Assembly (NCBI GenBank): GCA_040394735.1
Contig: JBEBRR010000009.1
Coordinates: 1-64,000 of the forward strand
Direction: 5' to 3'
From: Leadbetterella byssophila_A
GTDB taxonomy: Bacteria > Bacteroidota > Bacteroidia > Cytophagales > Spirosomataceae
DNA: 64,000 bases
This document shows, in pieces, positions 38,040 through 47,737 of the stretch (position 1 is the first letter of the stretch; every line of letters begins with the position of its first letter). A program made the translations under genes and the position numbers. Under the pieces are notes generated by a model that saw only the letters and a list, made by a program, of their open reading frames with translations, was not told the origin of the DNA and made no database searches.

Positions 38040-39350
38040 ATGAAACGTAAGAATTTGAGAGGATTAGCTTTTTCAGTTTTGGCAATGATTTCATTCATGG
38101 CCTGTGAGAAAGATGAAAAGGGGGGAACAGTAGGAAGAGAAGGGGAACTGGCCAACGGAACGGAGATCGTAGGCGACATCACCAAAAACACGATTCTGGC
38201 AAAAGGCAATACGTATACACTTCGGGGCGGAGTTCATGTGAGCAACGGTGCCACTCTGACCATTGAAGAGGGCGTTACGGTAAAGGCAGTTACCAATAGC
38301 AAAACCGATTATGCCAATACGGCCTATTTACTGGTAGAACCGGGTTCTAAAATTGAGGCTGTGGGTACGGCATCAGCGCCTATCGTATTTACTTCCAATG
38401 CTGCCAGCCCGGCTCCGCAGGACTGGGGCGGAATTATCCTTTGCGGTAAAGCGCCTATCAATCCACAGGGGGGTACTGCTCCTTCAGAAATGGGTACCGG
38501 CGTAATTTATGGCGGAACGGTAGCGAACGATAACTCCGGAACATTAAAGTATGTACGGGTGGAATTTACCGGTAAAAAGCAAAGTGATTCGAAAGAGCAC
38601 AACGGCTTTACCTTTGAAGGGGTAGGTAGCGGCACCACGCTGGAGCACCTGGCGGTTTACAAAGGTGCAGATGATGGAATTGAGTTCTTCGGAGGTACTG
38701 CCAATATCAAATATGCATTTGTGAACGGCGCACAGGATGACCTGTTTGACTGGACTTACGGCTGGTCAGGCAATGCCCAGTACCTGGTGGGTATCCAGGG
38801 AAATGATGTAGCTGACCGGGGTATTGAGGCAGACAATAACGGAGATAACAATAACCTTTCTCCGCTTTCTTCTCCTACCCTCTCCAACGTTACGCTGGTA
38901 GGGTCAAGAGAAGCCAAAACCAACGATAACCCGGATGCAGCTACCGATGCCGATAAAGGGAAAACCATCGGTCTGAAACTTCGTGCCGGAACAGGCGGAA
39001 AACTGTATAACTTTGTGGTTTACGGCTTCAATAACGGAGTGAATATAGAGCATGAGGTAACGATCAATAACGGTCTTGACGGAAAGCTGATCTTCGCCAA
39101 CTCCGATCTTTACGGACCTAATCCGTTTAAATCGTCCCTGCCGGCACTGGTTCAGAGCGCATTCTTCAAGACAGCGGTTACAGTAAGTGCAGAAGATAAA
39201 CCTGCATACATGAACGGTTATGTAGGTACTACAGCTACCGGCGCCGTTAACCCGACCACCCTGGGAGCTTTCTTCACAGGAGGAAACTTCAAAGGGGCGG
39301 TTGAAACAGGTAATGACTGGATTTCAGAAGGTACCTGGGCGAGAAAATAA
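38040..39350 (+). CDS. beta-helix-like lipoprotein paired with TonB receptor
   Basis: A 436-residue lipoprotein with lipobox FMAC (Cys22). Repeated short strands and turns (GGVHVSNGATLTIEEGVTVK, SAPIVFTSN, DWGGIILCGKAPIN) suggest a right-handed parallel beta-helix. It is located directly after a VRGLGDRY-type TonB receptor, an arrangement seen repeatedly in Bacteroidota, where such proteins carry vague annotations. A role in ligand capture for the receptor is inference. A strong terminator follows. Confidence 0.75.
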   Translation: MKRKNLRGLAFSVLAMISFMACEKDEKGGTVGREGELANGTEIVGDITKNTILAKGNTYTLRGGVHVSNGATLTIEEGVTVKAVTNSKTDYANTAYLLVEPGSKIEAVGTASAPIVFTSNAASPAPQDWGGIILCGKAPINPQGGTAPSEMGTGVIYGGTVANDNSGTLKYVRVEFTGKKQSDSKEHNGFTFEGVGSGTTLEHLAVYKGADDGIEFFGGTANIKYAFVNGAQDDLFDWTYGWSGNAQYLVGIQGNDVADRGIEADNNGDNNNLSPLSSPTLSNVTLVGSREAKTNDNPDAATDADKGKTIGLKLRAGTGGKLYNFVVYGFNNGVNIEHEVTINNGLDGKLIFANSDLYGPNPFKSSLPALVQSAFFKTAVTVSAEDKPAYMNGYVGTTATGAVNPTTLGAFFTGGNFKGAVETGNDWISEGTWARK

Positions 39351-39367
39351 GAGCAGATTTGTTTCGT

Positions 39368-39402
39368 AAGGCTGCCTCAGAAACCTGAGGCAGCCTTTTT
39401 TT
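39368..39402. terminator. bidirectional terminator
   Basis: Perfect 13-bp arms AAGGCTGCCTCAG/CTGAGGCAGCCTT with an AAAC loop and a T7 run end the TonB/lipoprotein operon. The T-run runs into the stop of the converging beta-propeller gene. Confidence 0.92.
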
Positions 39403-40213
39403 ATTTTATCTTCCACGCCTCTACCGTATTTCCGAAGAAGGTAGGGATGTAGAGAATGCCCTTTTCGGGATCCAGGCCGATATCGGCGGTTTTGAATTTA
39501 TTGGTCTGGTGGGTTTCGCGCAGGGTTTTGCGGTTACCTTTGGCGTCTACATGATACAGATACCCGGCCCAGGCGGTTACAAAGAAGCCGTCTTTATAAG
39601 GTTCTACGCCATCGCCTCCGTTTTCCAGCTTACAGATCTCCCGTTGGGTACCGGTTTCAGGCGTGTATTCAATAAAGGCATTATTGCCGGTAACATACAG
39701 TTTGTTGTTATGCCACTTTACACCATTTACGCCCTGCAGGTCTTTCAGGTATACTTCTGTTATCCCGTCTTTATAAGCCAGTACTTTCCCTGTGCGCGAA
39801 TCAGAAATATAAATAGTGCCCCGAGCGTCTGCCGTAACATCATTCAGTCCTTCTGCTCCTTCCAGTTTGTCTTTTTTCAGAATTTTCCCGGACTTCGCAT
39901 CAATGATCACTATTTCACTGATGTCGGCCACATACAGTTTCCCGTTTACCAGCGCCATGCCTTTCGGGGCATTTAACCCTGTGGCCCATTGGGCATGGGT
40001 CACTTTTCCTTCTGTATTCACCAGGGCTACGCCGCCTTTTCCGTCGGCTTCCCAGGGGCCTCCGTCTATCAGGCTGACATAAAGTAATTTGCCGGCCGAG
40101 AGTACACTTTCCGGGGTGGCCAGCGTGCTGTCGGTCTGCCAGAGCTTGGTGATGGTTTGGGCATGGGCCGCCGACAGTCCCAAAGCCAGTACCGTTGTCA
40201 GTAAATGTTTCAT
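39401..40213 (-). CDS. SMP-30/gluconolactonase-like beta-propeller protein
   Basis: A 270-residue exported protein with a signal peptide (about 1-18, AHAQ). Blade-like repeats recur: ESVLSAGKLLYVSLIDGG, GMALVNGKLYVADIS, NDVTADARGTIYISDS, VKWHNNKLYVTGNN. This matches the SMP-30/NHL-type six-bladed propeller. Members can be lactonases, but I cannot confirm the metal ligands, so it may be only a binding protein. The gene is on the opposite strand to the upstream operon and precedes nothing else on its strand. Confidence 0.78.
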   Translation of the reverse strand: MKHLLTTVLALGLSAAHAQTITKLWQTDSTLATPESVLSAGKLLYVSLIDGGPWEADGKGGVALVNTEGKVTHAQWATGLNAPKGMALVNGKLYVADISEIVIIDAKSGKILKKDKLEGAEGLNDVTADARGTIYISDSRTGKVLAYKDGITEVYLKDLQGVNGVKWHNNKLYVTGNNAFIEYTPETGTQREICKLENGGDGVEPYKDGFFVTAWAGYLYHVDAKGNRKTLRETHQTNKFKTADIGLDPEKGILYIPTFFGNTVEAWKIK

Positions 40214-40327
40214 AGATATAATTTAGTTTGGAATAGTGAGTTCCGGGTTTTATTTACCGGGTGGTTTGTGTCAAAATCTTCATTCCTTTAGTAAAATAAG
40301 GACTTTTTTGCTGAATAATCAACCGGT

Positions 40328-41278
40328 CTACCGGTTAAGCCGCCTCAGATGCTTCTTAATATAAAGGCCTGCAGGGCTAAGATGTTTTTTCTTCCAGCTA
40401 CCGTTAACCGGAGCTCCGGAGTTCAGCAGGGCAGTGGTCTCTTTTTTATCGGTCAGGTTCCAGTTGGCCCAGCTGAGCTGATATTTTTCCATCCAGTCCA
40501 TCCACTTTTTATTTTTGTCCGGGTCAAACGTACCGTCGCCGTTGGCTTCCCCCACGCCCCATTCCGTAACAAATACGGGCAAGCCTGACTCAATAGCTTC
40601 TGTGGCCCGGTTTCTGAGGTTTTCCTGGTGGTGGGGTTCGCTGGCATAGAAATGAAAAGAGTAGGCAATGTTGTGAAAGCCGGTCAGCGGATCTTTGGCT
40701 ACCTGGTCAATATCCTGGTCCCAAGAAGATGACCCCACCACAATGAGATTTTCCGGGTCATTTTTCCGGATTACCGGAATAAGGGTTTCCGCATAGGTTT
40801 TAACGGTTTTCCAGTCGATGCGCTCGGGTTCATTCCATATCTCATAGATGATAAGCGGAGTATGGGCGTACCTGGCAGAAAACTTTTCAAAGAAGGCTGC
40901 GGCCTCCCTGACATTTTTGTCGGCATGATGGTCATGCCAGTCCATGATCACATAGATGCCCCGTTCCAGCGCCCGGTCAATAACGGGAACTATGCGGTTC
41001 CACTGAAGCTCAGGATCATGGAGATAACCTTCTTTGGGTTCAACAGCCATTGATACGCGGATAACATTGCATTTAAATGCATCGATCAGTTCATCTGTTA
41101 CCGCGGGATTGTAATATTTTGCCCCGCCCCAAATGCTCCAGGAAAAGCTGATGCCCCTGAGCTGTGCCGGTTGCCCGTTTTCGAAATAAACATTGCCTTT
41201 GCCGGCTACCAGCCGGCTCTTCTGACCCTGGATTGCCAGGGGAAGGCCAAGTAGGAAGAGGAGAAGTAAAGTTTTCAT
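40328..41278 (-). CDS. GH5 family glycosidase (cellulase-like)
   Basis: A secreted 316-residue retaining endo-glycosidase. The signal peptide (about 1-18) precedes a single (beta/alpha)8 domain. Diagnostic segments are RGISFSWSIWGG, VIRVSMAVE, VIMDWHDHHAD, the acid/base Glu150 in IWNEP and the nucleophile Glu239 in VTEWG. Substrate could be cellulose, mannan or related beta-glucan. The gene is separated by 114 nt from the propeller gene on the same strand, so the two may be co-expressed. Confidence 0.93.
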   Translation of the reverse strand: MKTLLLLFLLGLPLAIQGQKSRLVAGKGNVYFENGQPAQLRGISFSWSIWGGAKYYNPAVTDELIDAFKCNVIRVSMAVEPKEGYLHDPELQWNRIVPVIDRALERGIYVIMDWHDHHADKNVREAAAFFEKFSARYAHTPLIIYEIWNEPERIDWKTVKTYAETLIPVIRKNDPENLIVVGSSSWDQDIDQVAKDPLTGFHNIAYSFHFYASEPHHQENLRNRATEAIESGLPVFVTEWGVGEANGDGTFDPDKNKKWMDWMEKYQLSWANWNLTDKKETTALLNSGAPVNGSWKKKHLSPAGLYIKKHLRRLNR

Positions 41279-41441
41279 AGGAACGGTTGATTTTCAGATA
41301 GTGTATCCGATGGATTTCAGAAGTTTGAAGCCCCTCCGGTACAGACAAAGTTAAAAATTTTGGGAAATCAGGGGTATTCCCGGATGCTAATGTGACGAAA
41401 AAGGATATAATCGGATAAAATTGTGCTATCAGAAAACAAAA

Positions 41442-41463
41442 ATGCCACGGAAGACCGTGGCAT
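41442..41463 (-). terminator. dnaN terminator
   Basis: Perfect 9-bp arms ATGCCACGG/CCGTGGCAT lie 25 nt after the dnaN stop, with a T-rich stretch on the minus strand (TTTTTGTTTT). Confidence 0.8.
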
Positions 41464-41487
41464 CTGTGTATTCTTTACAAGAAATTC

Positions 41488-42612
41488 TTATGAATATGAA
41501 TTCAGCATGACCGGCATAACCAGCATGAGAATATCTTCATTGTCCTGTCTGGAGGTAGGTACGATGAGCCCGGCCCGGTTCGGCTGGGAGAGTTCCATCA
41601 TCACGGTAGAAGATGACAGGTTGCTCAGCATTTCGGAAAGGAATTTGGCGTTAAAGCCAATCTCCAGCGATTCGCCGTCAAACTCACAGGCAATCTTCTC
41701 CACGGCCTCATTGGAGTAATCCAGATCTTCGGCAGAAATGGTTAATTCATTGGCCTCCATTTTCAGGCGGATCTGATGAGTGGTTTTATTGGAAAAGATG
41801 GAAATCCTTTTCAATGTAGCCAGGAAAGTGGCCCGTTCCACGATCAGCTTGTACGGGTTGGCTTTCGGGATCACATTATCATAATCCGGATAACGCTCAT
41901 CAATCAGGCGGCAGATCAGCTTGATATTTCCGAAGCTGAAGAAAGCATTGGAGCTGCTGAATTCCGTAATGACCGGAACCGTTTCAGAAGGCAATGAGCT
42001 TTTAATAAGGTTAAGCGCTTTCCTGGGCAGGATCAGTCGGTTTTCGGTAGAAGATTGAATGTCCGATCTTCTGTAGCGGATCAGCCGGTGTCCGTCTGTG
42101 GCCACGAAGGTGGTGCTGTCACTCTGGATATCAATAAATACGCCGGTCATGGCCGGGCGGAGGTCATCTGTGCTGGTGGCAAAGATGGTATTGTTAATGG
42201 CCGCAGCCAGTACATCAGAATTCAGTTCGATATTAAAGTTCCGGTTAACCTGTGGCGGTCTCGGGAAATCGAGCGGGTTTTCACCGGCAATTTTGAAGCG
42301 GCCGGTAGAGGTAACGATCTCAAGGCCAAAAGTGTCGGTATTGATATTTACCGTAATTGGCTGTTCAGGCAGGCTTTTAAGGGTATCCATAAAAAGCCGG
42401 GCCGGGATAGCAATGGAAGCAGAGTCTGTAGAGGTAACCTCCAGCTCAGCTACCATGACAGTCTGCATATCAGAGGCGGTCACAACCAGCTTATTTTTAT
42501 CAAGTTCGAAAAGAAAATTTTCTAATATGGGAACAATAGGATTAGGGGCAATGACCCCACTTATATAGGAAAGGTTTTTTAACAGTTCTGTACTTGGAAC
42601 GATAAACTTCAT
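41488..42612 (-). CDS. dnaN: DNA polymerase III beta sliding clamp
   Basis: Processivity clamp that encircles DNA and tethers the replicative polymerase. The 374 residues make three homologous clamp domains. Typical segments are MKFIVPSTELLKNLSYISG at the N-terminus, FVATDGHRLIRYRR in the middle and a C-terminal VMPVMLN. There is no dnaA, recF or DnaA-box cluster nearby, so this is not an origin region, as is usual in Bacteroidota where dnaN is detached from dnaA. Confidence 0.96.
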   Translation of the reverse strand: MKFIVPSTELLKNLSYISGVIAPNPIVPILENFLFELDKNKLVVTASDMQTVMVAELEVTSTDSASIAIPARLFMDTLKSLPEQPITVNINTDTFGLEIVTSTGRFKIAGENPLDFPRPPQVNRNFNIELNSDVLAAAINNTIFATSTDDLRPAMTGVFIDIQSDSTTFVATDGHRLIRYRRSDIQSSTENRLILPRKALNLIKSSLPSETVPVITEFSSSNAFFSFGNIKLICRLIDERYPDYDNVIPKANPYKLIVERATFLATLKRISIFSNKTTHQIRLKMEANELTISAEDLDYSNEAVEKIACEFDGESLEIGFNAKFLSEMLSNLSSSTVMMELSQPNRAGLIVPTSRQDNEDILMLVMPVMLNSYS

Positions 42613-42799
42613 TTTCTTAGCTGATAATGTGATCTTGAAAGAGAATCAGCAAAAATAGTAAAATCCTTTGATTTTGTATGTCTTGATATTCATAATTATT
42701 ACAGCAGGACAGGGTGAAATGTTAATGCATATTTTACCGGCATGGCACCCGTAATCCGGTTTGATTGTTTTATCTTTAAGGGCTAAATTAATAGAATAT

Positions 42800-43576
42800 A
42801 TGCGTATCATTTTTTTTCTGTTACTGGTAATGATGACTCAGACGGCTGCTGGCCAGAAAAGACCGGAGCCTAACCGTATTGTGGCTCACCGCGGGGCCTG
42901 GAAAAATACGGGAGCTCCGCAGAATTCACTGGCGTCGCTGAAGAACGCTTTTGAGATGGGTTGCGGCGGAACGGAGTTTGACATCAATATGACGCGTGAC
43001 GGTGTGCTCGTCATTAATCACGATGCAGACTACTCCGGCTCTAAAATAGAAGAGCTTACTTATGCTGAGCTTAATAAAACCAAGCTGAAAAACGGGGAAG
43101 ATCTGCCCCTCCTGGAAGACTTCTTCAAATTAGCCGGAAAATATCCCGGCACCCTGCTTTTTGCAGAGGTTAAACCTTCTCCTTCAGGAGCAGAGCGCTC
43201 AGAGAAAATAGCGGCTGAAACGTATAAAATGGCGAAGAAATACAAGCTGCTGAAGCGCACGGTTTTTATCAGTTTCAGCTATGAAGCGGTATTGAAGCTG
43301 GTATCATTAGACAAAAAAGTGAAAGTGCAATATCTTACTGGAGATAAAGGTCCGGATGTTTTAAAGGCGGCCGGAGTGCCCGGACTGGATTATCATTTTT
43401 CGGTTTTCGAGAAAAATTCCGATTGGCTTCAGAAAGCAAAAGCACTGGGACTAAGCACCAATGCCTGGACGGTGAATAAGCCTGAGGTGATGGAAAGCCT
43501 GTTGAAGCAGGGCATTGATTTCCTGACCACCGATGAGCCGGAAAAGGCCCTGGAGCTGGTTAAAGCAGGAAGGTAA
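42800..43576 (+). CDS. glycerophosphodiester phosphodiesterase
   Basis: Hydrolyses glycerophosphodiesters to glycerol-3-phosphate and an alcohol, acting in the periplasm. From ATG 42800 the protein has 258 residues with a signal peptide (about 1-18, AAGQ). GDPD motifs are VAHRGAW (His30, Arg31), GGTEFDI (Glu59, Asp61) and VINHD (His74). An in-frame TTG at 42761 would put polar residues before the signal and is rejected. The gene is divergent from dnaN. Confidence 0.92.
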   Translation: MRIIFFLLLVMMTQTAAGQKRPEPNRIVAHRGAWKNTGAPQNSLASLKNAFEMGCGGTEFDINMTRDGVLVINHDADYSGSKIEELTYAELNKTKLKNGEDLPLLEDFFKLAGKYPGTLLFAEVKPSPSGAERSEKIAAETYKMAKKYKLLKRTVFISFSYEAVLKLVSLDKKVKVQYLTGDKGPDVLKAAGVPGLDYHFSVFEKNSDWLQKAKALGLSTNAWTVNKPEVMESLLKQGIDFLTTDEPEKALELVKAGR

Positions 43577-43583
43577 AATGAGG

Positions 43584-43618
43584 ATGAGGCTGCCGGTCAT
43601 GTTGCCTGGCAGCCTCAT
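43584..43618. terminator. hairpin between GDPD and prpD
   Basis: Perfect 11-bp arms ATGAGGCTGCC/GGCAGCCTCAT lie between convergent stops. There is a short T-rich tail only. Confidence 0.65.
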
Positions 43619-43645
43619 TACAGACTTTTGATTCTGCCTGTGAAG

Positions 43646-45094
43646 CTATATAACCAGTAAATCCACAAATGTATTCACATCCAGTCCGCTCAGGCGTTCA
43701 TACTCCAATGTGTTTTCGAGTATCACCCTTTGCTGCTTTTCAGGGAAAATACGGGCCAGGTTGGTTTTGTATTTTTTGATCAGCTCGGGAATTCCCTCTT
43801 CCCGTCTGCGTTTATGTCCGATAGGATATTCCACTATTACTTCATCCAGCAGGGTGCCGTCATTCAGCTCCACCGTTAATGCATTGGCGATCGAGCGTTT
43901 TTCAGGATCGTGGTAGTCTCTTGTAAACTGAAGATCTTCCACGCATTCCATCTTGTCACGCAGCGCATCAATCTCCGGATCAGAGGCTACATTATCCTCA
44001 TAATCAGCGGCGGTCAGTCTTCCGTAAAGCAGGGGTACCGCTACCATATACTGGATACAGTGGTCACGGTCAGCCGGGTTATTCAGCGGTCCTTTTTTGT
44101 CAATTATACGGATGGCGGCTTCGTGGGTACGGATAGTTATTTTCCGGATATCCTCTGCCGTTTTTCCGGAGGCTTTCAGTCTGGCGTACAGCGTCATAGC
44201 GGCTTCCACGGCTGTCTGAGAATGAAATTCGGCCGGGAAAGAGATTTTAAACAATACGTTTTCCATCACGTAAGAGCTGTAATCTCTCTGGAACCGGAAT
44301 TCATTTCCTTTAAAAGAAACATCATAGAATCCCCAGGTTTTTGCAGTAAGAACAGAAGGATAACCCATTTCTCCGGTTTGTGCGATCAGCGCAAGACGGA
44401 CCGCCCGGGAGGTGGCATCCCCTGCGGCCCATGATTTACGGCTGCCGGTATTCGGGGCGTGACGGTAGGTTCTCAGCGACTGGCCGTCTACAAAGGCCAG
44501 GGAGATGGCGTTGATCAGCTCATCACGGGTCAGGCCGATTAATTTGCCTACTACGGCTGTGGAGGCCAGCTTCACCAGTAATACGTGATCCAGGCCCACT
44601 TTATTGAATGAATTTTCCAGCGCCATAACGCCTTGGATCTCATGGGCCATGATCATGGCTTCCAGCACCTGCTTCATTTTGAGCGGAGCCTTTCCGTCAG
44701 CTATCCGGGTTCTGGAAAGCCAGTCGGCCGTAGCCAGGATACCGCCCAGGTTATCCGAAGGGTGTCCCCATTCGGCGGCAAGCCAGGTATCATTAAAATC
44801 AAGCCATCGGATGATCGTGCCGATATTGAATGCTGCCTGAATGGGATCGAGCTGGAATTGTGTACCCGGTACTTTTGCACCGTTTGGTACGACAGTGCCT
44901 TTTACCACAGGGCCCAGCAGTTTGGTACAGGCCGGATAGGTCAGGGCCTCCAGCCCGCAGCCGATAGTATCTAAAAGACAATAGTGTGCCGTTTTCCAGG
45001 CCAGGTCGTTTTTGATACTGTAGTTTAATACGTAGTCCGCAATGTCAGTTAATACTTTGTCGGGTTGCGGCCGCTCATTTGAAATATAGCTCAT
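43646..45094 (-). CDS. prpD: 2-methylcitrate dehydratase (MmgE/PrpD family)
   Basis: Dehydrates 2-methylcitrate to 2-methylaconitate in propionate catabolism. The family is recognisable from LDFNDTWLAAEWGHPSDNLG and MVAVPLLYGRLTAADYED. The length of 482 residues fits PrpD better than other MmgE proteins, and the context decides it. It is the third gene of the leftward prpB-prpC-prpD series and begins 89 nt after prpC, across a short repeat. Acts in the cytoplasm without a metal cofactor. Confidence 0.93.
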   Translation of the reverse strand: MSYISNERPQPDKVLTDIADYVLNYSIKNDLAWKTAHYCLLDTIGCGLEALTYPACTKLLGPVVKGTVVPNGAKVPGTQFQLDPIQAAFNIGTIIRWLDFNDTWLAAEWGHPSDNLGGILATADWLSRTRIADGKAPLKMKQVLEAMIMAHEIQGVMALENSFNKVGLDHVLLVKLASTAVVGKLIGLTRDELINAISLAFVDGQSLRTYRHAPNTGSRKSWAAGDATSRAVRLALIAQTGEMGYPSVLTAKTWGFYDVSFKGNEFRFQRDYSSYVMENVLFKISFPAEFHSQTAVEAAMTLYARLKASGKTAEDIRKITIRTHEAAIRIIDKKGPLNNPADRDHCIQYMVAVPLLYGRLTAADYEDNVASDPEIDALRDKMECVEDLQFTRDYHDPEKRSIANALTVELNDGTLLDEVIVEYPIGHKRRREEGIPELIKKYKTNLARIFPEKQQRVILENTLEYERLSGLDVNTFVDLLVI

Positions 45095-45110
45095 TATGGA
45101 TAATTTTTAA

Positions 45111-45133
45111 TTGACAATTGGCAGTTGACAATT
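45111..45133. repeat. TTGACAATT direct repeats in the prpC-prpD gap
   Basis: Two copies of TTGACAATT (45111-45119 and 45125-45133) stand 14 nt apart in an AT-rich gap. This resembles common Bacteroidota intergenic repeats. No function is implied. Confidence 0.4.
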
Positions 45134-45183
45134 ATGAATTTTGGTTATGATTTAATTTTTGATCATTGTCCGGGGACAGGTAC

Positions 45184-46323
45184 TCATCTTTTTCCGATGG
45201 GCACGAACTCCCTGTTTTCGGGGCCGGTGTAATTGGCGCCGGGGCGGATAATCTTCCCGTCCTGTCGTTGTTCGATGATGTGCGCACTCCAGCCTGTAAT
45301 CCTTGAGATGACAAAGAGAGGGGTGAACATCAGGGTGGGTACACCCATGATATGATAAGATACGGCTGAGAACCAGTCGAGATTGGGAAACATCTTCTTT
45401 TCATTCCACATAACGGTTTCCAGTCTTTCGGCAATGTTATACAGCAGCGTGTCTCCGGCTTCTTCGGAAAGTTCTTTGGCTACTTTTCTAATGACGGCAT
45501 TCCGGGGGTCGGAGATAGTATAAACCGGGTGTCCGAAACCAATGATCACTTCTTTTTTAGCAAGACGTTCCAGGATATCGGTTTCGGCCTCTTCCGGAGA
45601 GGTATAACGGCTCTGAATGTCAAAGGCCACTTCGTTTGCTCCGCCGTGCTTTGGTCCGCGCAGGGCTCCGATCGCCCCGGTAACGGCGGAGTAAATATCC
45701 GAACCCGTACCGGCAATTACCCGGCCTGTAAACGTGGAAGCATTAAATTCGTGCTCTGCATACAGGTTGAGCGAAACCTGCATGGCCTTCTCCCAGGATC
45801 CGGAAGGTTTTTGTCCGTGCAGAAGGTGTAAAAAATGGCCCCCTATGGTTTCGTCATCGGTTTCTACTTCAATTTCCCTGCCGTTATGGGTATAATGGTA
45901 CCAGTATAGCAGGGCAGAACTGAAAGAGGCCAGCAATTTATCGGCGATATCTTTTGCTCCTGCCGGATTGTGATTGTCTTTTTCCGGTTGTAAAGTTCCT
46001 AAAACGGAAGAGGTGGTCCGGAGCACATCCATGGGGTGAGATGCTGCAGGCAGGTTTTTCAGTACATTTTTTAGGGCCTGAGGCAAGCCTCTTAAGCTCT
46101 TTAACCGCGCTTTGTAGGCTTTAAGCCGGGCAAGGGTAGGCAGTTCTCCGTGGATCAGCAGGTAGGCGGTTTCCTCAAATTCTGCTTTTTCAGCCAGGTC
46201 GAGGATATTGTATCCCCTGTAATGCAGGTCATTCCCGTTTTTCCCCACACTACAAAGGGCCGTATTGCCGGCCGCCACACCCGAAAGTGCAACACTTTTT
46301 TTAGGCTTAAATACCGGTTCCAT
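45184..46323 (-). CDS. prpC: 2-methylcitrate synthase / citrate synthase
   Basis: Condenses propionyl-CoA with oxaloacetate to 2-methylcitrate. The citrate synthase fold is clear: HGELPTLARLKAY, RGPKHGGANEVAF, GFGHPVYTISDPRN with catalytic His, and RPGANYTGP near the C-terminus. The short 379-residue form is typical of PrpC. Assignment as methylcitrate rather than housekeeping citrate synthase rests on the prpB and prpD neighbours. Its start overlaps the prpB stop by 17 nt, so the genes are translationally coupled. Confidence 0.93.
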   Translation of the reverse strand: MEPVFKPKKSVALSGVAAGNTALCSVGKNGNDLHYRGYNILDLAEKAEFEETAYLLIHGELPTLARLKAYKARLKSLRGLPQALKNVLKNLPAASHPMDVLRTTSSVLGTLQPEKDNHNPAGAKDIADKLLASFSSALLYWYHYTHNGREIEVETDDETIGGHFLHLLHGQKPSGSWEKAMQVSLNLYAEHEFNASTFTGRVIAGTGSDIYSAVTGAIGALRGPKHGGANEVAFDIQSRYTSPEEAETDILERLAKKEVIIGFGHPVYTISDPRNAVIRKVAKELSEEAGDTLLYNIAERLETVMWNEKKMFPNLDWFSAVSYHIMGVPTLMFTPLFVISRITGWSAHIIEQRQDGKIIRPGANYTGPENREFVPIGKR

Positions 46324-47218
46324 TTTTATTCTTTTTAAAAAGGTTATCTAATTTTTGTTCGTAGCTGTGGTAGCTAATGCTTTTGTAAAGCTCGTCACGG
46401 GTCTGCATGGTATTAAGAACATGGGCTTGCGTACCGTCTTTCCGGATATGCTCATATACATTCTGTGCCGCTTTATTGGCTGCCCGGAAAGCCGAAAGCG
46501 GATAAAGGGCCAATCCGACTCCCGCTTCTTTGAGCTCATCTACGGTATACATTCTGATCATTCCGAATTCCGTGATATTGGCCAGTACCGGAATACCGGT
46601 AGCCTCCACAAACTTTTGATAAAAGTTCAGGTCGGGAACGGCTTCGGCAAAGATAAAATCGGCTCCTGCTTCTTTGTAAGCCACGGCTCTTTCAAGTGTT
46701 TTTTCCAGGCCCTCGCTGGCAAAAGCATCCGTTCGGGCACCTATGACAAAGTTTTCATCGGTGCGGGCATCCGCTGCTGCCTTCAGGCGATCGGACATTT
46801 CTTCCCGGCTCACCACTTCCTTCCCGGGGCGGTGCCCGCAGCGCTTGGCGCCTACCTGGTCTTCGATATGCAAAGCAGCAGCACCTGCCTTGATCAGTGA
46901 TCTTACCGTTCGGGCCACGTTAAAAGCCGAAGGACCGAAGCCGGTATCCACATCTACCAGCAAGGGCAGGTCGCACACGTTGGTAATGCGTTGAACGTCT
47001 GTCAGGACATCTTCCAGGGTGGTAATTCCCAGGTCGGGGATCCCTAAAGAACCTGCCGCCACCCCGCCCCCAGAAAGATAGATAGCGTTAAAACCGGCCT
47101 GCTGGGCCAGCAAGGCGTGGTTGGCATTGATGGCCCCTACAATCTGAAGGGGATTTTCCTTTTGCATCGCCTCCCGGAACCGTAAACCGGGAGAGGACAA
47201 ACTTGTGCAGGTATTCAT
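46307..47218 (-). CDS. prpB: methylisocitrate lyase
   Basis: Cleaves 2-methylisocitrate to pyruvate and succinate, the last step of the methylcitrate cycle. The isocitrate lyase/PEP mutase fold is visible, with LLVDVDTGFG and IEDQVGAKRCGH carrying the catalytic Cys127. Its 303 residues match PrpB. It is the first gene of the leftward operon. The 630-nt region upstream must hold its promoter, but I cannot point to a clear -33/-7 pair. Confidence 0.94.
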   Translation of the reverse strand: MNTCTSLSSPGLRFREAMQKENPLQIVGAINANHALLAQQAGFNAIYLSGGGVAAGSLGIPDLGITTLEDVLTDVQRITNVCDLPLLVDVDTGFGPSAFNVARTVRSLIKAGAAALHIEDQVGAKRCGHRPGKEVVSREEMSDRLKAAADARTDENFVIGARTDAFASEGLEKTLERAVAYKEAGADFIFAEAVPDLNFYQKFVEATGIPVLANITEFGMIRMYTVDELKEAGVGLALYPLSAFRAANKAAQNVYEHIRKDGTQAHVLNTMQTRDELYKSISYHSYEQKLDNLFKKNKNGTGI

Positions 47219-47669
47219 TTGCTGTTAATCTTAATTGCTTTTACCTAAGATACGTAATTTTAAGATCAGGATCAGGCCTGTAATGCATGATCTTTCACCC
47301 GACGTCACCCGGAATTCAAAGATAGGTAAAAATAGCCGGAATATGTATCTCCCGAATAAACGCTTTGGGATGGGCAGGTATTGATTTTTTTAGCTATATC
47401 AACACATAGGTTTTATTGACCGGGCAGAGCTTTGAAATATTCATTGACAAAGGTCTTTTTTCGTTCTTTCAAATAGGTAGGAAGAATTGAAATTTAGATG
47501 ATAAAAAGGCTATTCGGCATGGTTGTGTTGCTTTTTTGTGATACGAAAAAAGCAGTGCTTAAACCACGCACATATTTTGGTATCCTGGATATTCAAAGAC
47601 CATAGGGGGATATTAAGCAGAGAATGGATTTACGCTTAGTACAGTAGTTAAATTGGTAAATAAGCAATA

Positions 47670-47702
47670 TAAAAAAGTGGTCACCAAAACAGGGTAACCA
47701 CT
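47670..47702 (-). terminator. terminator downstream of comM and the HigA remnant
   Basis: On the minus strand AGTGGTTACC pairs with GGTGACCACT (one mismatch) and is followed by a T6 run. It would end comM transcripts reading through the remnant. The rest of the 47219-47669 stretch holds no gene I can support. Confidence 0.75.
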
Positions 47703-47737
47703 TCCTCAAAGTATGTTCATTAGTATGTTTATTAATA

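Noticed and set aside
41279..42760. Replication origin near dnaN
   Set aside because: No DnaA boxes, no dnaA and no AT-rich iteron array; dnaN is usually detached from the origin in this phylum.
47498..47605. 35-codon plus-strand frame MIKRLFGMVVLLFC, lipoprotein-like
   Set aside because: No promoter, terminator or recognisable family; it is as likely to be chance in an AT-rich gap.
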